Source: Candidatus Ectomicrobium neotermitis (lineage in GTDB: Bacteria > Elusimicrobiota > Endomicrobiia > Endomicrobiales > Endomicrobiaceae). From it: a DNA stretch of 7,140 nucleotides. Location of the stretch: contig JAITBH010000015.1 of the NCBI GenBank assembly GCA_031283745.1, positions 1-7,140 of the forward strand, written 5' to 3'. The position numbers and the translations under genes are program-made. Below the pieces are notes generated by a model. The model worked only from the letters and a program-made list of their open reading frames with translations, was not told the origin of the DNA and did no database searches. Of this stretch, positions 1-4,819 are shown piece by piece (positions within the stretch are counted from its first letter, which is position 1; each line of letters begins with the position of its first letter).

Positions 1-207
1 TTTGCATCTGAAGGTATTGATGAGGAAGCAAACATAACTTTGTCGATTCAACGCGCCCAGGCAGTTGTAATAGAGCTGATGAAATACGGTATAGACAGAA
101 CCAAGATAAGGATAGAGTTTTTCGGCTCCCAAAACCCCCGCTTCCCAACTGGAACCCCTGAGGGTAACGTTAAGAATCAACGGGTTGAAATCGACATAGT
201 AGAGTGA
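1..207 (+). CDS. OmpA/MotB-family peptidoglycan-binding protein, C-terminal end (5' partial)
   Basis: The reading frame is open from base 1 to TGA at 205-207 and gives the last 68 residues of a protein whose start lies outside the window. The residues match the second half of the OmpA C-terminal domain: an LSIQRAQAVV helix (the family's LSxxRAxxV motif), then a GI..TKIRIEFFGS strand, and the closing NQRVEIDI strand (family pattern N-RRVEI). Domains of this family bind the diaminopimelate peptide of peptidoglycan and anchor outer-membrane proteins, lipoproteins or flagellar stators to the wall. Which of these this is cannot be told, because the N-terminal part is missing. The protein ends right after the domain, as is usual. 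The insert FGSQNPRFPTGTPEGNVK is a typical variable loop before the last strand. The next recognisable gene lies more than 650 bases away, and the terminator at 723-767 could end this transcript. Confidence 0.85.
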   Translation, partial: FASEGIDEEANITLSIQRAQAVVIELMKYGIDRTKIRIEFFGSQNPRFPTGTPEGNVKNQRVEIDIVE

Positions 208-234
208 TCAGGAGTCGGTGATCAATGTGAAAGG

Positions 235-301
235 CAGTGGTTAGTGATTAGTGGTTAGTGGTTAGTCAACGACCAGAACGGCGAGTGGTCAGTGGTTAGT
301 G
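235..301 (+). repeat. TTAGTGG-type short tandem array, copy 1
   Basis: Degenerate tandem units of GTGGTTA / GTGATTA occupy 235-266 and resume at 283-301 after a 16-base interruption. The 17-mer AGTGATTAGTGGTTAGT at 243-259 recurs exactly at 569-585 and, inverted, at 829-845. The 14-mer at 282-295 recurs inverted at 848-861. Function is unknown. Confidence 0.8.
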
Positions 302-338
302 AAAAGCAACTGCAACGGCAATCGGGTGACCAATGTAG

Positions 339-359
339 GGGAGGGTTTCAAACCCTCCC
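339..359. repeat. Palindrome GGGAGGGTTT-C-AAACCCTCCC
   Basis: Two perfect 10-base arms surround one central base (C349). The same palindrome with G at the centre lies at 530-550, so the two copies are exact reverse complements of each other. The arms could form a cruciform or, if transcribed, a stable stem with a minimal loop. It is consistent with a dispersed REP-like element. Confidence 0.8.
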
Positions 360-360
360 G

Positions 361-382
361 CCCGCCGAGTCCTCTTGGCGGG
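361..382. repeat. GC-rich hairpin next to the palindrome
   Basis: CCCGCCGAG (361-369) pairs with CTTGGCGGG (374-382) over nine base pairs, one of them a G-T wobble, around a TCCT loop. It abuts the palindrome at 339-359, so the two form a tandem hairpin unit. No T-run follows, so it is not an intrinsic terminator. Confidence 0.65.
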
Positions 383-529
383 TTAATTATGTGGTTGACG
401 TTATCGTTGACGACCACGACAAAAACGGCAAAAAACCAATCCCGCACATTTTTCAAATCCCGCACCGCAATCACCCATTCCGTTTCGTGTTGTCCGCCCG
501 CCGTTTCATTATCCCGAAAATGACCACAC

Positions 530-550
530 GGGAGGGTTTGAAACCCTCCC
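530..550. repeat. Palindrome GGGAGGGTTT-G-AAACCCTCCC
   Basis: This is the second copy of the palindrome at 339-359, identical in both 10-base arms and differing only in the central base (G540). The flanks of the two copies share only C-rich bases on the right side, so the repeat unit appears to be the palindrome itself. Confidence 0.8.
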
Positions 551-567
551 CCCTCCGGTCCGAACGG

Positions 568-632
568 CAGTGATTAGTGGTTAGTGGTTAGTGTGAAAAA
601 CAGTGGTTAGTGATCAGTGGTTAGTAGTTAGT
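568..632 (+). repeat. TTAGTGG-type short tandem array, copy 2
   Basis: CAGTGATTAGTGGTTAGTGG-type units run to 594. They are interrupted by TGAAAAA and continue at 600-632 with CAGTGGTTAGTGATCAGTGG and TTAGTAGTTAGTT. The array contains the exact 17-mer shared with 243-259 and, inverted, with 829-845. Confidence 0.8.
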
Positions 633-683
633 TAAAGGCAAAAACAAAAACAACCACAACAGCCAGTGGATAAAGGCATGGAT

Positions 684-700
684 GCGGGCTGGAAGCCCGC
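684..700. repeat. GCGGGCT-GGA-AGCCCGC hairpin
   Basis: A perfect seven-base stem with a three-base loop, followed by GCTCCCAG. No T-run follows, so it is not a terminator. It looks like a dispersed intergenic palindrome similar in style to the other elements of this nest. Confidence 0.65.
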
Positions 701-722
701 GCTCCCAGTCAAAAACTACTAC

Positions 723-767
723 AAAGACAAAAACCCCCTGCTCGTGAGAGCAGGGGGTTTTGTCTTT
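723..767. terminator. Strong hairpin terminator, probably bidirectional
   Basis: The left arm at 723-743 (AAAGACAAAAACCCCCTGCTC, written here in two parts: AAAGACAAAAA then CCCCCTGCTC) pairs with the right arm GAGCAGGGGGTTTTGTCTTT at 748-767, with a single-base bulge and a GTGA loop. The GC-rich core (CCCCCTGCTC/GAGCAGGGGG) is followed by T-rich sequence on both strands. It lies between the OmpA-type gene on the plus strand and the DksA-tRNA unit on the minus strand, so it could stop transcripts arriving from either side. Confidence 0.75.
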
Positions 768-826
768 CAAACTAAGTTTTCATCTTTGTCTTGGTCTTGT
801 CGTGGCTTTGGTCTTGGTTTTAGTCG

Positions 827-861
827 TTACTAACCACTAATCACTATCCACTGACCACTCG
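827..861 (-). repeat. TTAGTGG-type array in inverted orientation
   Basis: This stretch is the reverse complement of the arrays at 235-301 and 568-632. It holds the 17-mer ACTAACCACTAATCACT (829-845) and CCACTGACCACTCG (848-861), each an exact inverse of a copy to the left. It ends 24 bases from the 3' end of the tRNA gene. Confidence 0.8.
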
Positions 862-885
862 GGCGGAACACCCGTAAAGCTGTAA

Positions 886-958
886 TCGGGGCGACTGGAT
901 TTGAACCAGCGGCCTCTCGGTCCCGAACCGAGTGCTCTACCAGCTGAGCCACGCCCCG
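886..958 (-). tRNA. tRNA-Pro (anticodon CGG)
   Basis: The minus strand folds into a complete cloverleaf: acceptor CGGGGCG/CGCCCCG (7 bp), D stem GCTC/GAGC with loop AGCTGGTA, anticodon stem CTCGG/CCGAG with loop TTCGGGA, five-base variable region AGGCC, T stem GCTGG/CCAGT with loop TTCAAAT, and discriminator A. The anticodon CGG at 923-925 reads CCG (proline). The C1-G72 pair and G37 fit bacterial proline tRNAs. CCA is not encoded, since TTA follows the discriminator. The 5' end lies 10 bases after the stop of the DksA-like gene, too close for a separate intergenic promoter. The tRNA is therefore probably cut out of the DksA mRNA by RNase P, unless a promoter lies inside that gene. Confidence 0.95.
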
Positions 959-968
959 TCGGAAAGTT

Positions 969-1322
969 TTATCTTTTCGGCCGTTCGGCTTCTTGCTGGC
1001 ATTTGATGCAGTAACGGCTCCATGGTATGGCTTTCAATCTTTGAATGGTTATGGCTTCTCCGCAACACTCGCAAGCACCATAAGCCCCTTTCTCTAACTT
1101 TCCCAAAGCTTCATTTATCTCTTCCATAATTATTTGGTCATTTGCAGCAATTTCAAAAGACATTTCTTTGTCTTTATTTTGAACTGCAGCATCAATTTCA
1201 TCTCCAACTTCTTCGGTAAAACCATTGGAAATATTTCTTTTTGCTGTCTTAACTTTGTTAAGGAACTCAGCCTTTCTTTGAATTAGCAAGTTCCTGATAA
1301 TAGTTAAATCTTTTTTTGTCAT
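969..1322 (-). CDS. DksA/TraR-family RNA polymerase-binding regulator
   Basis: The 117-residue protein has an N-terminal helical part, a coiled-coil tip bearing DEIDAA (residues 41-46, the DxxDxA signature of DksA) and a C-terminal C4 zinc finger with C84-x2-C87 and C105-x2-C108 (context YGACECCG and YCIKCQ). DksA proteins enter the RNA polymerase secondary channel and, with ppGpp, redirect transcription in the stringent response. The DxxDxA tip is what separates functional DksA from many relatives, so a DksA-like role is plausible. The protein is shorter than the about 150-residue proteobacterial DksA, a length common in other phyla. The ATG at 1320-1322 has a GGAGG site four bases upstream. 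The promoter at 1444-1471 would give a leader of roughly 115 bases, and tRNA-Pro follows 10 bases downstream. No key residue is missing. Confidence 0.88.
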   Translation of the reverse strand: MTKKDLTIIRNLLIQRKAEFLNKVKTAKRNISNGFTEEVGDEIDAAVQNKDKEMSFEIAANDQIIMEEINEALGKLEKGAYGACECCGEAITIQRLKAIPWSRYCIKCQQEAERPKR

Positions 1323-1390
1323 CTTTCCTCCATATTTAGTTTTGCTCGACTAAAAAATCGATGCAAACGCTATACAAACAAAAAATTCCA

Positions 1391-1407
1391 GCCTAAAAAA
1401 AATAGGC
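1391..1407 (-). other. Small hairpin in the DksA-gene leader
   Basis: GCCTA (1391-1395) and TAGGC (1403-1407) flank a seven-base A/T loop, with a further CC/GG pair outside across one mismatch. In the transcript of the DksA-like gene this lies about 70 bases before the start codon, with T-rich sequence shortly after it. The stem is weak, so a regulatory role is only a possibility. Confidence 0.25.
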
Positions 1408-1443
1408 GGGAACAGGTAAATCACCGTCTTTCTTTGCTGTTTG

Positions 1444-1471
1444 ATTATAGTCAATTCCTGACAATTGTCAA
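1444..1471 (-). promoter_or_regulatory. Near-consensus sigma-70-type promoter for the DksA-like gene and tRNA-Pro
   Basis: On the minus strand TTGACA (1466-1471) and TATAAT (1444-1449) match the consensus in all positions and are 16 bases apart. Transcription would start near 1437. The -35 element overlaps the perfect 12-base palindrome TGACAATTGTCA (1459-1470), and AATTGAC occurs twice in direct orientation, so an operator is possible. The neighbouring gene at 1504-2055 ends 33 bases upstream of the -35 element. Confidence 0.75.
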
Positions 1472-1503
1472 TTATGAAAATTAACGCAATTTTAACCCTG
1501 AAT

Positions 1504-2055
1504 CTATGGTTTGGGGGGAGAGATTTTTATCGATTTTATGAAGTTGTCTGCTCTTTTTTCATTGCTTTTAGAGGTAGGAAAAATGACAAGTATTTGCCAA
1601 AAATAGTTTCCTTCTTTAACGAATTGTTGCTTTAGCCCGAACTCTTTACCATTGCGTTGGAATGTTCCGTTCAGCAAAATTCCTTCCATATTGTCAACTT
1701 TATTTTCTACAGCAGTGTAAACAAAGTTATCGTTTTTGAGGAGATTTTCTATAGACTTAACTCCGCTTTCAAGCACGCAAGTTTCCGCAAATTCATTAAA
1801 GCGAACCAAGTATTGAACCTTGCCTTGAACGGCTTGATAAAACGCTGCGGTTTTAATTTTGCCCGACAAAGCCACGCTGAGATATTTTTCATGCACGGAA
1901 TCTTTGTTGAGTTGTGGAGCGGTGATCGTTACGAAAGCATCTGCAAGAATTTGTTCTTGCGGAAGATTTTGGCGGTAAGAAACATAGTATGCAGCACCCG
2001 CTATAAGCAAAAGTGCAATGAATATGATTATTAAAAACTTCAGTTTTTTTATCAT
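1504..2055 (-). CDS. Membrane-anchored protein of unknown function
   Basis: I do not recognise this 183-residue protein. After a basic start (MIKKLK), residues 7-28 form one hydrophobic segment ending in tyrosines (AAYYVSY). It is either an uncleaved signal anchor or a signal peptide without a clear AxA site, and there is no lipobox cysteine. The remaining 150 or so residues look extracytoplasmic and soluble, of mixed alpha/beta character, ending in a strand-helix pattern (YFWQILVIFPTSKSN, then FIKSIKI). Its single cysteine is C93. The ATG at 2053-2055 is preceded by AAGGAG with six bases spacing, so the start is well supported. It is divergent from the ABC-F gene, with 141 bases between the start codons. 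The tail codons contain a C6 run coding Pro-Pro. Known small periplasmic folds could match, but none can be named from sequence alone. Confidence 0.75.
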   Translation of the reverse strand: MIKKLKFLIIIFIALLLIAGAAYYVSYRQNLPQEQILADAFVTITAPQLNKDSVHEKYLSVALSGKIKTAAFYQAVQGKVQYLVRFNEFAETCVLESGVKSIENLLKNDNFVYTAVENKVDNMEGILLNGTFQRNGKEFGLKQQFVKEGNYFWQILVIFPTSKSNEKRADNFIKSIKISPPKP

Positions 2056-2196
2056 TAAGGACTCCTTATTTTTTGTGTTACTTTGTTGCTTGGTAAAGAT
2101 TGACTATACAATATTAAGCTATAAAAAAGCAGTCTCATTTTTGGGCAAAAATATGATAGATATGAATGAAATTTCGACGGAAAAAGGACAAATTTT

Positions 2197-4056
2197 ATGA
2201 TCACAATTACCGATTTATCGAAGTCTTTTGGGAGCAGAATTTTGTTTGACAAACTCAGTCTTTCCTTGTCTGAAGGGGAAAAAGTTGGGCTTGTCGGACG
2301 CAATGGTTATGGAAAAACAACTCTCTTTAAGATGATACTTGGCGAGATGGAATATGACAGCGGAGAGATAGTAAAACCAAAAAATTACCGCATAGGATAT
2401 TTGCAGCAACATATCGGGTTTAGCAAAAATTCTGTCATCGACGAGACCATGACTGCCATACCTCAAAGTGAAAAAGATGAAACTTGGAAAGCCGAAAAAA
2501 TCCTCTCAGGGCTTGGTTTTTCTAAAGAGGATATTCTCAGAACCCCGCTTGAGTTTTCTGGGGGCTATAAGATCAGAATAAATCTGGCAAAAGTTTTATT
2601 GTCTGATTCCAATATGCTTCTTTTAGACGAGCCAAATAACTATCTCGACATCGTGGCTATTCGGTGGCTGTCAACTTTTTTGAGAGCTTGGAAAGGAGAA
2701 ATGATTTTAATTACCCACGACAGAAGTTTTATGGATCAAACAACGACGCACTGTGCTGCAATCTATAGAAATAAAATTCGGAAGGTAAAAGGCAGCACAC
2801 AAAAGTTATATGAGCAGTTAGAAAAAGAAGAAGAGATTTACGAGAAAACTCGCTTAAACATTGAAAAGAGAAGGAAGAAAACCGAAATTTTTATTAGCCG
2901 ATTTAGGGCAAAAGCCCGCCTTGCCGGGATGGTTCAATCTCGAATAAAGAGCCTCCAAAAACAGGAGACATTTGAAGAGTTGACGCAGATTAAAGATTTG
3001 GATTTTTCTTTTTCAGACAAAGAATTTAATGCCGCAAAAATGCTTGGTGTTCACAACTTAGCTTTTGGTTATGAGAGCGACAAAATTTTGTTTGAGAATT
3101 TGAGTTTTGATGTCTTAAAGAAAGAAAGGATCTGTATCGTCGGCAAAAATGGAAAAGGAAAATCGACCTTGTTAAAGGTTCTTGCTAACCGCTTAAAGCC
3201 CATAGCGGGAGCAATAAAATCTCACCCAGACCTGACCACATCGTATTTCGTTCAATCGGACGAAACTCAGTTAAACCCCAACAGAACAGTTTTTGAGGAA
3301 ATTATGAGTGCTGATCCTTCCTGCCCGCCTCAACGTTCCAGAAATATAGCGGGTTCAATGATGTTTAGCGGAGACGATGCCTTAAAGAAAATTTCGATTT
3401 TAAGCGGAGGGGAAAAAAGCAGGGTGATGCTTGGAAAAATTTTGGCAACCCCGTCCCACCTTTTGCTTTTAGACGAGCCGACAAATCATTTAGACATAGA
3501 AAGTTGCGAGAGTTTGATTGAGGCAATTGATGAGTTTGAGGGGTCTATTATTCTTGTTACTCACAATGAAGAAATCCTTCGTTCCATAGCCCAAAGGCTG
3601 ATAGTTTTTGATGGAAACAGGGCTTATGTTTTTGAGGGGAAATATGATGATTTTCTCTCGCTTTGCGGCTGGTCAGATGAGGGGCAAATAAGCGATCGTG
3701 CCGTTGATAAAGTAAAAAAAGACAATAAAAAACCCTCTCTCACTCAAGAGCAAAAAAAGAGGCTGCGGGCGGAGGTTATCGGCGAGAAATCAAGAGTGTT
3801 GAGAGGGATCCAAAAAGAGATAGATGATATTGAGGATAGGATTGTAACTGCGGAAAAAGAGTTAGATGAAAACAATCAAAAACTTATCGCTGCAGCCGCC
3901 AAAAGGGACATTGAAATTTTGTCTAAAACTCCAAAAATCAATAAACGACTGCAGCTTGAGATCAATGATTTGTATGAAAGACTTTCTCAAAAGACCGACG
4001 AGTTAGACGAAAAACGAGAATACTTTTCCTTAAAACTTAGTGCCATAGAAAACTAA
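2197..4056 (+). CDS. ABC-F family ATPase (ribosome-associated type)
   Basis: The 619 residues hold two ATP-binding cassettes on one chain and no membrane segments, the hallmark of ABC-F proteins, which act on the ribosomal E site to ease stalled translation or give antibiotic protection. Cassette 1: Walker A GRNGYGKT (34-41), signature FSGGYK (120-125), Walker B LLLDEP (141-146), switch H174. The charged linker (about 200-260) contains RFRAKARLAGMVQSRIKSLQ, like the interdomain linker of the YheS/ABCF3 group. Cassette 2: Walker A GKNGKGKS (316-323), signature LSGGEKS (402-408), Walker B LLLLDEPTNHLD (422-433), switch H456. The lysine/glutamate-rich tail (about 510-619) is predicted coiled coil, as in Uup/YheS-type members. 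Cassette 1 has PNNYLD where the family normally shows PTNHLD, but both catalytic glutamates (E145, E427) are present. The ATG has AAGGA eight bases upstream. The subfamily is uncertain. Confidence 0.93.
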   Translation: MITITDLSKSFGSRILFDKLSLSLSEGEKVGLVGRNGYGKTTLFKMILGEMEYDSGEIVKPKNYRIGYLQQHIGFSKNSVIDETMTAIPQSEKDETWKAEKILSGLGFSKEDILRTPLEFSGGYKIRINLAKVLLSDSNMLLLDEPNNYLDIVAIRWLSTFLRAWKGEMILITHDRSFMDQTTTHCAAIYRNKIRKVKGSTQKLYEQLEKEEEIYEKTRLNIEKRRKKTEIFISRFRAKARLAGMVQSRIKSLQKQETFEELTQIKDLDFSFSDKEFNAAKMLGVHNLAFGYESDKILFENLSFDVLKKERICIVGKNGKGKSTLLKVLANRLKPIAGAIKSHPDLTTSYFVQSDETQLNPNRTVFEEIMSADPSCPPQRSRNIAGSMMFSGDDALKKISILSGGEKSRVMLGKILATPSHLLLLDEPTNHLDIESCESLIEAIDEFEGSIILVTHNEEILRSIAQRLIVFDGNRAYVFEGKYDDFLSLCGWSDEGQISDRAVDKVKKDNKKPSLTQEQKKRLRAEVIGEKSRVLRGIQKEIDDIEDRIVTAEKELDENNQKLIAAAAKRDIEILSKTPKINKRLQLEINDLYERLSQKTDELDEKREYFSLKLSAIEN

Positions 4057-4062
4057 ATCAAA

Positions 4063-4401
4063 TCACTGTTTTACTTCTTCAATTTTTTTGGGCTTTATCT
4101 TTACAACGACTCCGATTTGCCCCTCAGGGTTAGAATCCTCAGACACTCTATTGATCTTTATTTCGAACAAATCGGTGTGTCCATAAAACAAAAACTTGCT
4201 GATGAATTTATTCCTTGATCTCGGAACATAGCCCAACTTGGAGCCCTTAAAATACAGTGCCACCGCATTTTCGTCGTGCTTGTTTTCTGGTTCCGCTACG
4301 AAATACAGCTCGGTTCCGATTTCTAATTCCTTAAATACATCGACCCCATCATAATAGGTAAATCCTGCAATGGGAAAATTGTCAAAATGCTTGTCAATCA
4401 T
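4063..4401 (-). CDS. Stand-alone HIRAN-domain protein
   Basis: Nearly the whole 112-residue protein is one HIRAN domain. Residues 9-65 show FPIAGFTYYDG, the ELEIGTELYFVAEPENKHDENAVAL core (E37, P38, N40, D43, N45, A46) and LGYVPRSRN (56-64). In eukaryotic HLTF/Rad5 this OB-like fold binds single-stranded 3' DNA ends at stalled forks. In bacteria it occurs alone or fused to nucleases and helicases, where DNA or RNA processing roles are only proposed. The C-terminal 20 residues are lysine-rich (KIKPKKIEEVKQ). The start is supported by AGGAGG six bases upstream. It converges with the ABC-F gene, leaving six bases between the stop codons and no terminator between them. A TATAAT at 4444-4449 may be its -10 box. 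No partner gene is visible. Confidence 0.85.
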   Translation of the reverse strand: MIDKHFDNFPIAGFTYYDGVDVFKELEIGTELYFVAEPENKHDENAVALYFKGSKLGYVPRSRNKFISKFLFYGHTDLFEIKINRVSEDSNPEGQIGVVVKIKPKKIEEVKQ

Positions 4402-4443
4402 TTGCTTCCTCCTGTTTGTGAAATTTAACGGCTAAGTGCGGCG

Positions 4444-4449
4444 ATTATA
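4444..4449 (-). promoter_or_regulatory. Possible -10 box for the HIRAN gene
   Basis: TATAAT on the minus strand lies 42 bases before the HIRAN start codon. No good -35 hexamer is seen at 16-18 bases, so the promoter is tentative. Confidence 0.35.
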
Positions 4450-4482
4450 CATTTATAAGATGGCAGGCAGCATCGATAGTTT

Positions 4483-4509
4483 TTGGCAAGGCAAATCGGT
4501 CATTATAAT
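4483..4509 (+). promoter_or_regulatory. Promoter candidate upstream of the C-tract ORF and the outer-membrane genes
   Basis: TTGGCA (4483-4488) and TATAAT (4504-4509) match sigma-70 consensus in 5 and 6 positions, with a short 15-base spacer. Transcription would start near 4516 and enter the small ORF at 4562, then the terminator at 4678-4708. I see no better plus-strand promoter between here and the gene at 4816, so this may also serve the outer-membrane gene pair. Confidence 0.5.
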
Positions 4510-4561
4510 TTGCTACTATCCCTCAAGAAGTTGCTCCAAAAAAACAAAAAAGGAGTTAGTT

Positions 4562-4627
4562 GTGATCTCATTTCTTGCCTTAAAATCATCCCAAGCATTT
4601 CTTCCCCCCCCCCCCGTTCGGGGTTAG
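4562..4627 (+). CDS. Small 21-codon ORF containing a C12 tract (possible leader peptide)
   Basis: A GTG start at 4562 is preceded by AAAAAGGAG with the ideal six-base spacing, about 45 bases after the predicted transcription start. The product begins MISFLALKSSQAFL, continues with four prolines from CCC codons (4604-4615) and ends VRG before TAG at 4625-4627. The ORF can be extended upstream in frame to 4436, but that start has no ribosome site and precedes the promoter. Ignoring one C of the tract gives a 55-residue frame that crosses the terminator and stops at TAA 4728-4730. Adding one C gives a stop at 4630-4632. It could be a regulatory leader ORF, a decayed gene or chance. The supporting signs are the ribosome site, promoter and terminator. 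Confidence 0.35.
   Translation: MISFLALKSSQAFLPPPPVRG
4604..4615 (+). repeat. Poly-C tract of 12
   Basis: Twelve consecutive C in otherwise AT-rich sequence. The following GTTCGGGG allows a CCCC/GGGG stem (4612-4615 with 4620-4623). Homopolymers of this length mutate by slipped-strand replication in many bacteria and are also prone to length errors in sequencing. Confidence 0.95.
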
Positions 4628-4677
4628 TATAAAATTTCAATCATTTCCTCACATATCAATAAAGTCGGCAAACAAAA

Positions 4678-4708
4678 ACAGACATTTTTTTAGATGTCTG
4701 TTTTTTTT
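4678..4708 (+). terminator. Intrinsic terminator (or attenuator) upstream of the outer-membrane genes
   Basis: ACAGACAT (4678-4685) pairs with ATGTCTGT (4694-4701) around an eight-base T-rich loop, followed by an unbroken T-run to 4708. A/T pairs lengthen the stem. It stands 108 bases before the start of the first outer-membrane gene and about 50 bases after the stop of the C-tract ORF. It therefore ends a short transcript of about 190 bases or acts as an attenuator. The A-run on its left makes it partly bidirectional. Confidence 0.7.
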
Positions 4709-4765
4709 GTTTTGTTGGCTTGTGCAATAAGTCCGAAGGCAGAAAAATAAAAATTAAAGGAGGAA

Positions 4766-4819
4766 ATGGTTTTGCTACAGGTAGCCGTAATAAAATTTTA
4801 TAGAGGAGAATTAAAATGA
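4766..4819 (+). other. Mini-ORF overlapping the first outer-membrane gene by ATGA
   Basis: ATG at 4766 opens MVLLQVAVIKFYRGELK and stops at TGA 4817-4819, which overlaps the ATG of the outer-membrane gene. AAGGAGG lies just upstream, but its spacing of two bases is too short for good initiation. It sits in the stretch absent from the second copy's leader. It may be a translational-coupling leader or chance. Confidence 0.2.

Larger units (their letters stand above)
208..885. other. Gene-free repeat nest between the OmpA-type gene and tRNA-Pro
   Basis: No convincing coding sequence is present in about 680 bases. Short ORFs exist on both strands, but they are made largely of repeat sequence and lack ribosome binding sites. 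The stretch contains heptad-like GTGGTTA/TTAGTGA arrays (235-301, 568-632 and, inverted, 827-861), two GGGAGGGTTT/AAACCCTCCC palindromes, two GC-rich hairpins and one strong terminator. It looks richer in G and C than the flanking genes. Stretches between the repeats (about 385-525, 633-680 and 768-822) hold only low-complexity motifs such as CAAAAAC runs and TTGGTCTTG copies (791-799, 808-816). It resembles an intergenic site that gathers dispersed short repeats. No transposase gene is visible. Confidence 0.7.

Noticed and set aside
453..465. TTTCAAATCCCGC as a possible attachment-site copy of the tRNA 3' end
   Set aside because: Only a short stretch resembles the T-loop region, with mismatches. 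No integrase is present and the tRNA end is not duplicated.
289..573. Overlapping ORFs of 61-93 codons on both strands in the repeat nest
   Set aside because: They are built from the palindromes and TTAGTGG arrays, lack ribosome binding sites and overlap each other in several frames, so they look like chance open frames.
235..632. Short repeats resembling a CRISPR array
   Set aside because: Units are 7-14 bases, degenerate and adjacent. There are no 25-40-base identical repeats with unique spacers of constant length, and no cas genes.
1657..2034. Plus-strand ORF of 125 codons
   Set aside because: It is antisense to the gene at 1504-2055, which has a good start signal and membrane segment. 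The ORF has no ribosome site.
2018..2200. Plus-strand 60-codon ORF whose stop overlaps the ABC-F start (ATGA)
   Set aside because: It overlaps the divergent minus-strand gene's start and has no ribosome binding site. The overlap arises from the TTTTATGA context, and a real leader cannot be supported.
4436..4561. Upstream extension of the C-tract ORF to a GTG at 4436
   Set aside because: There is no ribosome site before this start, and the best promoter (4483-4509) lies inside the extension. The GTG at 4562 is better placed.
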